Source: Streptomyces hawaiiensis (GTDB taxonomy: Bacteria; Actinomycetota; Actinomycetes; Streptomycetales; Streptomycetaceae). From it: a stretch of DNA of 64,000 bases. The position numbers and the translations under genes are program-made. Location: contig NZ_CP021978.1 in assembly GCF_004803895.1 (NCBI RefSeq), forward strand, positions 1,736,001 to 1,800,000, given 5' to 3'. This document shows positions 8,604 to 16,067 of this stretch, one piece after another. Each line of letters begins with the position of its first letter. Position 1 is the stretch's first letter. A model generated the notes under the pieces. The model made no database searches, had not been told where the DNA came from, and saw only the letters and a list, made by a program, of their open reading frames with translations.

Positions 8604-9254
8604 TCAGGCGTTGAGGGAGATTTCCACGCCGTGCTCGGTGACCAGTGCGGACAGGGTCGAGAGGTTCTCGACGACCAGATCGGCCTGGAGTTCGTGGGCC
8701 TGGTGCGTTGTGGTCAACGCCACGGTGGTCATGCCGGCGGCGCGGCCGGACGCCAGGCCCGCGGGGGCGTCCTCGAAGACGACGCAGTGCGCGGGGTCGA
8801 CACCGAGCGCGCGGGCGGCCAGGAGGTAGGGCTCGGGGTCGGGCTTGCCGCGCGTGATGTCGTCGGCGGCGACGAGCGTCTTGGGCAGGATGCCGACGGC
8901 GTCGAGCCGGGCCTCGGCCAGCCGTCGGGTGGCGGAGGTGACGACGGCCCAGCGGTCGGCCGGCAGGACGTCGAGGAAGGCCCGGGTGCCCGGCAGCAGG
9001 TGCACACCGCCGTTGGGTACGTCGTCCACCTCCAGCTCCTCGATCCGCGCGACGGCCTGCGGCACGACCTCGGCGGGCAGCAGGTCGGCGGCTATCTCGG
9101 CGGCCGGCCGCCCGTGCAGCTCGACCCGCGCGAACGCCTCGGCCGTGATCCCGTACTCCACGGCCCACCGCGTCCAGCAGCGGTCCACCGAGGCGAGGGA
9201 GGAGACGAGGGTTCCGTCGTTGTCGAACAGCAGGGCCTGCGCGTGGATCGTCAT
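8604..9254 (-). CDS. HAD-superfamily phosphatase (sugar-phosphatase/beta-phosphoglucomutase-like)
   Basis: The 216-residue protein has motif I LLFDNDGTLV, in which the first Asp is the nucleophile. Motif II is VVTSATRR, and motifs III/IV are RGKPDPEPYLLAARALGV with VVFEDAPAGLASGRAAG. The order and the cap domain between residues 15 and 80 place it in subfamily I, near sugar phosphatases and YcjU/YniC-like proteins. The first motif has DND instead of the usual DxD with D/T, which still provides both acidic residues. The substrate is unknown. The start is ATG at 9254. It stands alone between metNIQ and a divergent pair of small membrane protein genes. Confidence 0.9.
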   Translation of the reverse strand: MTIHAQALLFDNDGTLVSSLASVDRCWTRWAVEYGITAEAFARVELHGRPAAEIAADLLPAEVVPQAVARIEELEVDDVPNGGVHLLPGTRAFLDVLPADRWAVVTSATRRLAEARLDAVGILPKTLVAADDITRGKPDPEPYLLAARALGVDPAHCVVFEDAPAGLASGRAAGMTTVALTTTHQAHELQADLVVENLSTLSALVTEHGVEISLNA

Positions 9255-9323
9255 GTCCTCGACCCTACGGTGCAGGCCAGGGCCGGAAGCAGGGGGCCTT
9301 TTCGGCCGTAATAAGGTCGCTGC

Positions 9324-9683
9324 ATGCTGACTGCCCTGACGCTGGTGACCGGTGTCGCCGCGCTGCTGCTCGCCGCCTGGTGCGGCTGGGCGGCCTACCG
9401 CGACCAGCCGACGAAGGACTGGCACTTCATCGGGATGGCGGTCGTCACGCTGCTGTCGTTGATCCAGCTGGTGGCCGGCATCGTACTGCTGGCGCGCGGC
9501 GAGGAGCCGGAGCAGGGCACGACGATCTTCGTGGCGTATCTGCTGGGGGCGTTCGCGTGCGTCCCGGCGGCGGCGTTCATGTCGCTGGCCGAGCGGACCC
9601 GGTGGGGTTCGGTGACGGTGGCCGCGAGCGGTGTGGTGCTGGCGGTGCTGGAGGTGCGGCTCTATGACATCTGGGGAGGCTGA
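9324..9683 (+). CDS. Small integral membrane protein (four predicted segments)
   Basis: The 119-residue protein has hydrophobic segments at about 1-22, 37-58, 68-88 and 95-112, with short polar loops. No catalytic motif is visible. Related proteins are common in Streptomyces and have no assigned function. The start ATG at 9324 has only a weak AAGG site. The next gene starts 2 bases after its stop, with GGGAGG lying inside this gene, so the two are co-translated. Confidence 0.75.
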   Translation: MLTALTLVTGVAALLLAAWCGWAAYRDQPTKDWHFIGMAVVTLLSLIQLVAGIVLLARGEEPEQGTTIFVAYLLGAFACVPAAAFMSLAERTRWGSVTVAASGVVLAVLEVRLYDIWGG

Positions 9684-9684
9684 G

Positions 9685-10092
9685 GTGAGCCGACGGCGGC
9701 TGACCAGCGGGCCGGGCACGCTGCTGGTGTGGCTGTACGGCGTGATGGTCGTGGGGGCGGTGTCGCGGTCCGCGTATCAGATCGCGACGGAGTTCGACCG
9801 GGCGCCGCTCGCGTACTCCCTGTCGGCCGTGGCGGGTGTGGTGTACGGGTTCATCACGTACACGTTGGTTCGGGGTGGGGAGACGGCTCGGCAGGTGGCG
9901 TTGGTCTGCTGTGTCGCGGAGTTGGTGGGTGTGCTGACCGTGGGCACCTGGACGCTGGTCGAGCCGTCCGCCTTCCCGGACGCGACCGTGTGGTCCGACT
10001 TCGGGATGGGGTACCTCTTCATTCCCGTGCTCTTGCCGCTGTCCGCCATTTACTGGCTGCGCAAGGGTGCGCCCAAGGGGAACGCCGCCTGA
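9685..10092 (+). CDS. Integral membrane protein, second of a coupled pair
   Basis: The 135-residue protein starts at GTG 9685, in frame and directly preceded by GGGAGG; an upstream ATG at 9631 is inside the previous gene and gives a Trp/Cys-rich sequence without sense. Four hydrophobic segments are visible, with Arg/Lys at the cytoplasmic ends and a final WLRKGAPKGNAA tail. Function is unknown. The tight spacing with the preceding membrane protein suggests that the two act together. Confidence 0.72.
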   Translation: MSRRRLTSGPGTLLVWLYGVMVVGAVSRSAYQIATEFDRAPLAYSLSAVAGVVYGFITYTLVRGGETARQVALVCCVAELVGVLTVGTWTLVEPSAFPDATVWSDFGMGYLFIPVLLPLSAIYWLRKGAPKGNAA

Positions 10093-10123
10093 GATTCGTC
10101 AGGCGGCCGCAGGCCGTGTGTGG

Positions 10124-10153
10124 TTGCTCGCGCAGTTCCCCGCGCCCCTAAAG
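10124..10153 (-). repeat. Dispersed GGGGCGCGGGGAACTGCGCG element, copy 1
   Basis: Read on the minus strand, this intergenic stretch contains GGGGCGCGGGGAACTGCGCG. The same 20-mer occurs on the plus strand at 24821-24840, and degenerate copies occur at 13552-13571 and 42810-42879. It lies between two convergent genes, close to their stop codons. Such elements are frequent between Streptomyces genes as far as I recall; their role is not settled. Confidence 0.7.
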
Positions 10154-10161
10154 GCCGGTCA

Positions 10162-10659
10162 TCAAGCCGTCGCCGCGTAGGTCCCGGCCGGCTTCTCCAG
10201 CACGATCATCGGTACGCCGTCGGAGCCCTGGGACGTACCCACCGTCTCGTAGCCGACCTTGCGGTAGAGGCGGAGGTTGCCCTCGCTGCGGTGGCCGGTG
10301 TGGAGGCGGAAGCGGGTGGCGCCGTGCTGGCCGGCGAGGGCCGCTTCCGCCGCTCGGAGAAGGCGGGCGCCGATGCCGTGGCCCTGGAGGCGGGGGTGGA
10401 CGCAGAGCTTGCCGATGGCGGCGGCGCCGTCCTCGGTGACCGAGCCGCGGACCGAGCCGACGACCTCCTCGCCGAGCCGGGCCACGAAGACGCAGTCGCG
10501 GGCGACCTCCTCGCGGACCGAGTCGAGGGTTTGCACGAGCGGGTCGATGCGGTAGTTGCCGTACAGCGCCGCCTCCGGCTGGAAGCACAGGTACTGCAGT
10601 CTGAAGATCTGCTCCGCGTCCTGCTCGGTCGCCGCAGAGATGGTCACGCTCATGCCCAT
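10162..10659 (-). CDS. GNAT-family N-acetyltransferase
   Basis: The 165-residue protein has a Gcn5-type fold, with motif A KLCVHPRLQGHGIGARLLRAAE supplying the acetyl-CoA pyrophosphate loop (Q/R-x-x-G-x-G) and motif B in EGNLRLYRKVGYETVG. The substrate is unknown. The start was set at ATG 10659, preceded by GGGAGG nine bases upstream. An ATG at 10680 with AGGTG upstream would add seven residues, and a third ATG lies at 10653. The gene is convergent with the membrane protein pair and follows the sigma factor gene on the same strand. Confidence 0.85.
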   Translation of the reverse strand: MGMSVTISAATEQDAEQIFRLQYLCFQPEAALYGNYRIDPLVQTLDSVREEVARDCVFVARLGEEVVGSVRGSVTEDGAAAIGKLCVHPRLQGHGIGARLLRAAEAALAGQHGATRFRLHTGHRSEGNLRLYRKVGYETVGTSQGSDGVPMIVLEKPAGTYAATA

Positions 10660-10716
10660 GTGCGCACGCCTCCCGCTCATCTGATCACCTGTTGTCCCCC
10701 ACTCCTATCCCCGTCC

Positions 10717-11211
10717 TCAGCGGGCCGCAACCTCCGGCGCGAGCAATCTCCGGAGACATCCCAGGCATCTGGAACGTTCCGGACCAAGACTCCCCTGTGA
10801 GATACCCAACTCCCCTGCGATTTCCCGGTATGTCAGGTCCTCCGGCGAGAGCAGGGCCTCCATGAGCCGGGGGCACCGGCCCGGGAGGCGGCGCACGGCC
10901 TCGCGCAGGGCCCGGCCGCGGGCCGCGGCAAGGGCGAGCTGCTCGGGGTCGCGGTCCGGGTCGTCGACCGGTTCACCGGCGTACGGCCGTTCGAGGCGGC
11001 TCGTACGGCGGGTGCGGCGCGCTTCGGAGCGGACGGCGCGGCGCAGCCACTGCTGGGGGTCGAGCGGCGGGCCCTCGGTGTCGAGGCGTTCCAGCAGGCG
11101 GAGCCAGACCGCCTGCTCCAGGTCGCCCGGCTCGGTTCCGGTGGAATATGCCTCCGCGGAGGCCTCGGCGGTGAGCAGCGGGCGTAGGGCGGTGACCAGG
11201 TCGTGCGTCAT
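10717..11211 (-). CDS. ECF-like RNA polymerase sigma factor
   Basis: The 164-residue protein shows a region-2-like part (LEQAVWLRLLERL, WLRRAVRSEARR) and a region-4 helix-turn-helix (LTYREIAGELGISQGSLGPERSRCLGCLRRLL). It would direct RNA polymerase to a special promoter set. Region 2 is short and poorly conserved, so this is a minimal and divergent member. Two cysteines in RCLGC near the C-terminus are unusual. No anti-sigma factor gene is adjacent; the flanking genes encode a GNAT and a glycerophosphodiesterase, so its control is not visible from context. Start ATG at 11211. Confidence 0.8.
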   Translation of the reverse strand: MTHDLVTALRPLLTAEASAEAYSTGTEPGDLEQAVWLRLLERLDTEGPPLDPQQWLRRAVRSEARRTRRTSRLERPYAGEPVDDPDRDPEQLALAAARGRALREAVRRLPGRCPRLMEALLSPEDLTYREIAGELGISQGSLGPERSRCLGCLRRLLAPEVAAR

Positions 11212-11301
11212 ATGCGGAGCGACGCGGCCGCCCGGGCGGCGGGTTGCCCGGACGGCCGAAGCCCACTCGACCGGGGGGTGTGGGCTCAGGTGTTGACGAG
11301 C

Positions 11302-12462
11302 TCAGCCGTTGAAGTCCTCGCGGGCCAGCAGACCGGTGTCGGGCTGGTCGGTGAAGACGCCGTCGATGCCGGTCGCGAAGTACGCCTTGTAAGCGCCGAA
11401 GACGTCACCGTAGGCGTCCGCGTCCGTGCCCTTGCGGAAGTTCGCGGGCAGGAAGGGGTTCTCGTTGCGCATGGTGTACGGGTGCAGGATCAGGCCCACC
11501 TTGTGCGCGTCGGAGACGAGCGTCGTCGGCCGGGTGAGGTTGCCCTGGGCGTCGCGCGGGACGACCAGGTCCAGGGTCGGGCCGATGCCCTGCGCGTAGG
11601 AGGCGATCTCCCTGAGGCCGGCCGGCTTGACCAGGTCGGCGACGGTGCGCGGGTCGCCGGTCTCGACGAAGTCCCAGGGGCGGGAGTCCGCCGAGGAGAG
11701 CAGGACGACCAGCGGGTTGTCGACGAGCTTGTGCAGGCGCTGGATGCTGGTCGGCTCGAAGGACTGGAGGATGACCGGGGAGGTGCGCCGGTCCTTGCGG
11801 TACTTGCGCAGCAGCTTGGCGACGCGCTCCTCCAGCGGCAGGCCCTGCTCGCGGAAGTAGGTGGGGTGCTTGAGCTCGGGGTAGATCCACACCTGCTTGC
11901 CGCGCTTGCGGGTCTGCTCGTCCTGCCACCTGAGGACCTCCTCGAAGGTGGGGATCTCCCAGCGGCCGTTGTAGAGCGTGTTGTGCGGGCGGTTGGCCGG
12001 AATGCGCTCGACCGCGCGCAGCGTCTTCAGCTCGGCGAGCGTGAAGTCCTCGGTGAACCAGCCGGTGGTGGAGACGCCGTCGAGCAGCTTGGTCTTCTTG
12101 CGGCCGGCGAACTCGGGGTGGTCGGCGACGTCCGTGGTGCCGCCGATCTCCGGCTCGTGACGGCAGACCAGGTGCCCGTCCTTCGTCGGGACCAGGTCGC
12201 CCGCCTCGACGATGTCGGCGCCCAGGTCGAGGGCCAGCTGGTACGAGCCGAAGGTGTGCTCCGGGCGGTAGCCGCTGGCGCCGCGGTGGCCGATGATCGT
12301 CGGCTTGGGCAGGCTCCTCGGTCCGCCGCCGTGCCGGGCGCCGTCCGCTCGCGCCGTGCCGGCCATGCCGAGGACCGCTCCCCCGGCGCCGAGCACCGCC
12401 GCGCCGAGCAGGGCCCGCCGTCCGGTACCGCTCGTTTCTTCGTTCGACTCCTGCGTTCCCAT
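11302..12462 (-). CDS. glpQ: Secreted glycerophosphodiester phosphodiesterase (Tat substrate)
   Basis: The protein has 386 residues. A Tat signal peptide is visible (GTGRRALLGAAVLGAGG, ending ARA-DG). The catalytic start of the GDPD barrel is IIGHRGASGYRPEHTFGSY, with the His and Arg of HRG and the Glu of PEHT; ADIVEAGDLVPTKDGHLV and CRHEP supply the metal-binding and second His residues. Note VEAGDLV where many relatives have VELDV/VEPDLV. It hydrolyses glycerophosphodiesters outside the cell to give glycerol-3-phosphate. In S. coelicolor the orthologue is reported to belong to the PhoP phosphate regulon. I found no convincing pair of PHO boxes upstream. Start ATG at 12462. Confidence 0.93.
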   Translation of the reverse strand: MGTQESNEETSGTGRRALLGAAVLGAGGAVLGMAGTARADGARHGGGPRSLPKPTIIGHRGASGYRPEHTFGSYQLALDLGADIVEAGDLVPTKDGHLVCRHEPEIGGTTDVADHPEFAGRKKTKLLDGVSTTGWFTEDFTLAELKTLRAVERIPANRPHNTLYNGRWEIPTFEEVLRWQDEQTRKRGKQVWIYPELKHPTYFREQGLPLEERVAKLLRKYRKDRRTSPVILQSFEPTSIQRLHKLVDNPLVVLLSSADSRPWDFVETGDPRTVADLVKPAGLREIASYAQGIGPTLDLVVPRDAQGNLTRPTTLVSDAHKVGLILHPYTMRNENPFLPANFRKGTDADAYGDVFGAYKAYFATGIDGVFTDQPDTGLLAREDFNG

Positions 12463-12847
12463 GAGCGCCCTCCCTGGCCGTTCGGCTCTTCGGTGCGGGC
12501 CGATCGTAGGGGCGCGTACATGACGGGTGGGAGACCCCGGGCGGAACACGCGGGTGACGTCGGATGTCGTAGTGGCCGGTGGGGAGGATGAATTGACGGT
12601 CCGTCGTCTCTGTTCGATTCGGTCAGGACGTTCTGGGAACGCGTCCGGTGTGCCCGGGGCGATGTGCGTCACATCGTGTCGGCCGCGTTACGCGGCCTCG
12701 GCGGCGCGCCACCGCAGGTAAACACGCGTCAACAATGCGTAAGGCGTCGGTGAAGTCGCCGTGCCCGATGTGCGCGATGCCGGGGGCCACGAGTATCGTC
12801 CTCACCTGCACAGACTTATACAGAACCCCTTGACACCGGAGGGTCCG
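12463..12847. other. Divergent intergenic region between glpQ and the acyltransferase gene
   Basis: These 385 bases hold both promoters. No gene is supported. On the plus strand TTATAC (near 12815) could be a -10 element for the acyltransferase, and GGAGGG lies directly before its TTG start. On the minus strand GTCACCCGCG and GTTCCGCCCG are 11 bases apart, but resemble PHO boxes only weakly. Confidence 0.4.
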
Positions 12848-13522
12848 TTGTCCCGCTTCGCGCTCATCAAGGCAGTGCTCGGCCCGACCATGCGCCTGAT
12901 GTTCCGCCCACAGGTGGAGGGTGCGGAGCACATTCCCGGCGATGGCCCGGTCATCCTGGCCGGCAACCACCTGACCTTCATCGACTCGATGATCCTGCCT
13001 CTGGTCTGCGACCGTCAGGTCGTCTTCATCGGCAAGGACGAGTACGTGACCGGCAAGGGCCTCAAGGGCCGGCTGATGGCCTGGTTCTTCACGGGCGTCG
13101 GCATGATCCCGGTGGACCGTGACGGCGGCCGGGGCGGTGTCGCCGCGCTGATGACCGGGCGGCGGGTGCTGGAGGAGGGCCGCATGTTCGGCATCTACCC
13201 GGAGGGAACGCGGTCGCCCGACGGGCGGCTGTACCGGGGGCGGACGGGAATCGCCCGGCTGACCCTGATGACGGGTGCGCCCGTGGTGCCCTTCGCCATG
13301 ATCGGAACGGACAAGCTCCAGCCGGGCGGGGCGGGGCTGCCCCGCCCCGGCAAGGTCACCGTGCGGTTCGGTGAGGCGATGGAGTTCTCCCGGTACGAGG
13401 GGATGGACCGGGACCGGTATGTGCTGCGGGCCGTGACCGACTCGGTGATGACCGAGGTCATGCGGCTGTCCGGTCAGGAGTACGTGGACATGTACGCGAG
13501 CAAGGCGAAAGAGGCCGCGTAG
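12848..13522 (+). CDS. 1-acyl-sn-glycerol-3-phosphate acyltransferase (PlsC family)
   Basis: The 224-residue protein starts at TTG 12848, six bases after GGAGG, where the family sequence SRFALIKAVLGP begins. The acyltransferase block I is NHLTFIDS, in which the usual NHxxxxD is present (His and Asp catalytic). Block III is GIYPEGTRSPDGRL, the glycerol-phosphate binding site, and VVPFAMIGT is block IV. It transfers an acyl chain to lysophosphatidic acid at the membrane during phospholipid synthesis. A frame from ATG 12761 exists, but the added residues have no family support. Confidence 0.9.
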   Translation: MSRFALIKAVLGPTMRLMFRPQVEGAEHIPGDGPVILAGNHLTFIDSMILPLVCDRQVVFIGKDEYVTGKGLKGRLMAWFFTGVGMIPVDRDGGRGGVAALMTGRRVLEEGRMFGIYPEGTRSPDGRLYRGRTGIARLTLMTGAPVVPFAMIGTDKLQPGGAGLPRPGKVTVRFGEAMEFSRYEGMDRDRYVLRAVTDSVMTEVMRLSGQEYVDMYASKAKEAA

Positions 13523-13551
13523 TTCGCCGGCCATGAGTGGGTGAGGGCCTG

Positions 13552-13571
13552 TCGCGCGGTTCCTCGCGCCC
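13552..13571 (-). repeat. Dispersed GCGCGGGGAAC-type element, degenerate copy 2
   Basis: On the minus strand this reads GGGCGCGAGGAACCGCGCGA, two substitutions away from the 20-mer shared by 10124-10153 and 24820-24846. It lies just downstream of the acyltransferase stop codon and directly before the 33-bp tandem repeats. Confidence 0.5.
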
Positions 13572-13668
13572 GTGAGGGCTTGCCCCGACAGGGGCGCCTC
13601 GTCCGTGAGGGCTTGCCCGACAGGGGCCGCCTCGTCCGTGAGGGCTTGCCCGACAGGGGTGCCTCGTC
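13571..13668. repeat. Three tandem 33-bp repeats
   Basis: Units at 13571-13603, 13604-13636 and 13637-13668 share CGTGAGGGCTTGCCC and CGACAGGGG cores, with single-base differences and one deletion. Adjacent copies this similar suggest recent slippage or duplication in non-coding DNA. Confidence 0.85.
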
Positions 13669-13898
13669 CGGCGGGCCACCATTCGTCCGGCCGCGGCACC
13701 CCGCCCGCGAGCCCGGCGGCGGCCAGGACGGAGACGGTGACGATCGCCTTCTTCGTACGACGTCTCATGCCGGTGGCTCCCTTCGGCCGTGGGGAACGAC
13801 GTCGGGTACGAGCCAAGACCTTCAGGCGAAGGCGAAACGGGCTTGAGGGCGCTGCGGTGAGCGCCCCTGGCACCGCACCGCCCCGCATTGGACCCGAC

Positions 13899-15434
13899 CT
13901 AGGGGTGCTGTGCCGCGCCGCTCTCCAGCCGCTGCCCCCGCAGCAGGAACCACGCGGCCGCCGCGGCGGCGAGCAGGACCGCCGCTCCGACGCCCGCCGC
14001 GAGGGCCAGGCCGTCGACGAAGGACGTGCGGGCCGCGTCCAGCATGGTCGCGGCGGTGTGCGCGGGCATGTCCGCGGCGGCCTCGACGGCTCCGCCCAGC
14101 GACTCGTGGGCCGCGGCGGGGGTGCCCGCGGGGCCGGTGAAGTCGCGGTAGACGCCCGTCACGATGGAGCCCAGGACGGCGATGCCGAGCGCGGCACCGA
14201 GTTCGTACGCCGTCTCGGACACGGCTGACGCGGAGCCCGCGTGTTCCTTGGGCACGCTGGAGAGGATCACGTCGGCGGTCACGGTGAACGAGAATCCGGC
14301 ACCGACACCCACCACCAGCAACGCGGCCCCGAGCAGCGGATAGCCGGTGGACTGGTCGATCACCGTGAGCGCGGCCAGCGCGAGGCCGATCGCCGCGAGG
14401 CCGCCGGAGACCACGGCCCTCACCGAGAAGCGGCGTGCCACCCGCCCCGCGAGCAGGCCCGCCACCACCGCGCCGATCGCGGCGGGCAGTTCGGCCAGGC
14501 CCGCCTCGAACGGGCGCCTGCCCTGGACGAGTTGCAGGTACTGCGACAGGAAGAACACCAGGCCGGACAGGCCGAGGATGGTCAGCAGATCGGCCAGTAC
14601 CGCCCCGCTGAAGCCGCGGTTGCGGAACAGCCGCATGTCCAGCAGCGGCGTCGGCAGCCCGAGCTGACGGCGGACGAACCCGTACAGGGCGGCCCCGCCC
14701 AGCAGGCCCGCGGCCAGGGTGCTCCACGCGAAGCCATGGGTGGCGGCCTCCTTGACCGCGTACACGATGCCGATCATGCCGACCAGCGACAGCACGACGC
14801 TGACCAGGTCCCAGGGGCCGGGATTCGCGGTGCGCGACTCGGGCAGCAGCTTGATCCCCACCAGGACCAGCACGGCCATCACGGGCAGGTTGATCAGGAA
14901 GACCGAGCCCCACCAGAAGTGCTCCAGCAGGAACCCGCCGACGATCGGGCCGACGGCCGTACCCGCGGAGGCGGTGGCGCCCCAGATGCCGACGGCGAGA
15001 CTGCGCTCGCGCGGGTCGTGGAAGAGGTTGCGGATCAGGGCGAGCGTGGCCGGCATCAGAGTCGCTCCGGCGACGCCGAGCAGCGCCCGCGCGACGATCA
15101 TCATCTCGGGGGTCGTGGCGTAGGCGTTGAAGACGGATATCGCGCCGAACGCCGTGGCACCGACCAGCAGGATCCGCTTGCGGCCGATCCGGTCACCGAG
15201 GCTGCCCATGGAGACGAGCAGACCGGCGATGACGAACGAGTAGACGTCGCCGATCCACAGCAGCTGGGTGCCGGAGGGCTTGAGGTCCTCGCTGATGTAG
15301 GGGGTCGCGAGACCGAGGACGGTCGCGTCGACGGCCACCAGCAGCACGGCCAGCACGAGAACGCCGAGCGCGAGCCAGCGGCCCGGGCGCTCCACCGTCT
15401 CGGTGCGGTCCGCCGGCTGCAGGGTGCTGGTCAT
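13899..15434 (-). CDS. DHA2-family MFS drug efflux transporter (14 segments)
   Basis: The 511-residue protein has about 14 hydrophobic segments. The loop 2-3 motif A is MGSLGDRIGRKRILLVG, and motif C-like ATASAGTAVGPIVGGFLLEHFWW is characteristic of proton antiporters of the EmrB/QacA group. It would export hydrophobic drugs in exchange for protons. It starts at ATG 15434, overlapping the TetR stop codon by four bases (ATGA). It is therefore co-expressed with and very probably controlled by that regulator. No internal damage is seen. Confidence 0.92.
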   Translation of the reverse strand: MTSTLQPADRTETVERPGRWLALGVLVLAVLLVAVDATVLGLATPYISEDLKPSGTQLLWIGDVYSFVIAGLLVSMGSLGDRIGRKRILLVGATAFGAISVFNAYATTPEMMIVARALLGVAGATLMPATLALIRNLFHDPRERSLAVGIWGATASAGTAVGPIVGGFLLEHFWWGSVFLINLPVMAVLVLVGIKLLPESRTANPGPWDLVSVVLSLVGMIGIVYAVKEAATHGFAWSTLAAGLLGGAALYGFVRRQLGLPTPLLDMRLFRNRGFSGAVLADLLTILGLSGLVFFLSQYLQLVQGRRPFEAGLAELPAAIGAVVAGLLAGRVARRFSVRAVVSGGLAAIGLALAALTVIDQSTGYPLLGAALLVVGVGAGFSFTVTADVILSSVPKEHAGSASAVSETAYELGAALGIAVLGSIVTGVYRDFTGPAGTPAAAHESLGGAVEAAADMPAHTAATMLDAARTSFVDGLALAAGVGAAVLLAAAAAAWFLLRGQRLESGAAQHP

Positions 15435-15982
15435 GATTCCTCTCTCCTGAGTGCGCCGCCGAGCAGCAGCTCGACGATCATGTGCTGGAAGTCCTTGGGG
15501 GCGCCCTTGCCGCTCTGCACCATCCAGGCGCCGGAGGCCAGGAGGCCGTAGAGCGCCTCGGTGAGCCAGGCGGGCGTGAGGTCGATGCGGAACTCGCCGC
15601 CGAGCTGGCCGCGCCGGAACAGGGCGGAGATCCGGTCGTCGATCAGGGCCCAGCCCGCGTTCTGCTCCTCGCCCTCGAACAGCTGGTTCTCGCTGTAGAG
15701 GAACGCGAGCAGCCCGGCGGCCGGCTCGACCGCTCCGACCAGTCGGCGTACGGCCTCGCTCGCGGTGCCCTCGTCGAGCCGGGCCGCCTCCAGAGCGGCC
15801 TCGCACTCCGCGATGCCGAGCGCCTCCAGGGCCCGGACGAGGGCGTCACGTCCGGCGAAGTGACGGTGCAGCGTGGCCCGGCTGATTCCGGCGGCCCTGG
15901 CGACCTCGTCCATGGTCGCGGTGGATTTGCGGGTCAGCAGGGCCGCGGCGGCGCGCAGCACGTGCTCAGGATCGACAGCCAT
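15431..15982 (-). CDS. TetR-family transcriptional regulator of the adjacent MFS pump
   Basis: The 183-residue protein has an N-terminal helix-turn-helix (ATMDEVARAAGISRATLHRHFAGRDALVRAL) and a variable ligand domain. The start was set at ATG 15982 (MAVDPEHVLRAAAALL). A further upstream ATG at 16012 lies inside the operator palindrome. There is no clear ribosome site, so translation from a leaderless mRNA is possible. It probably represses its own operon with the MFS gene by binding the palindrome at 16001-16020 and is released by the pump substrate. Confidence 0.9.
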   Translation of the reverse strand: MAVDPEHVLRAAAALLTRKSTATMDEVARAAGISRATLHRHFAGRDALVRALEALGIAECEAALEAARLDEGTASEAVRRLVGAVEPAAGLLAFLYSENQLFEGEEQNAGWALIDDRISALFRRGQLGGEFRIDLTPAWLTEALYGLLASGAWMVQSGKGAPKDFQHMIVELLLGGALRREES

Positions 15983-16000
15983 GAGACAACCATAATCCAT

Positions 16001-16020
16001 ATGAGACATCAATGTCTCAT
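16001..16020. promoter_or_regulatory. Perfect palindromic operator upstream of the TetR-MFS operon
   Basis: ATGAGACAT-CA-ATGTCTCAT is a perfect inverted repeat with 9-bp arms and a 2-bp centre. A half-site ATGAGACA recurs at 15981-15988, across the tetR start codon. Position 19-38 bases upstream of the start and perfect symmetry are typical of autoregulatory TetR operators. Confidence 0.8.
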
Positions 16021-16067
16021 CCGGGGCATGCGTGACTCACGGCTGCTGTGCGGGGGTGACGGAGTGA

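Larger units (their letters stand above)
13523..13768 (-). pseudogene. Possible remnant of a small secreted protein gene with repeats
   Basis: On the minus strand an ATG at 13768, with GGGAG nine bases upstream, opens a signal-peptide-like start (MRRRTKKAIVTVSVLAAAG). It then runs into three 11-residue units of the type PVGQALTDEAA encoded by 33-bp repeats. The frame has no stop until 12623, far inside and antisense to the acyltransferase gene, so it is unlikely to be an intact gene. A truncated or frameshifted secreted protein is the simplest reading. The 376 bases between 13523 and 13898 hold nothing else that I can support. Confidence 0.3.

Noticed and set aside
11203..12591. Long plus-strand open frame over glpQ
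   Set aside because: Antisense artefact of high-GC codon use; glpQ on the minus strand has a Tat signal and catalytic motifs.
12463..12600. PHO boxes upstream of glpQ
   Set aside because: GTCACCCGCG and GTTCCGCCCG are 11 bases apart but match the GTTCACC unit too poorly to annotate.
12623..13522. Continuation of the minus-strand frame from 13768 as a 380-residue protein
   Set aside because: It runs fully antisense to the PlsC-family gene and loses any sensible composition after the repeats.
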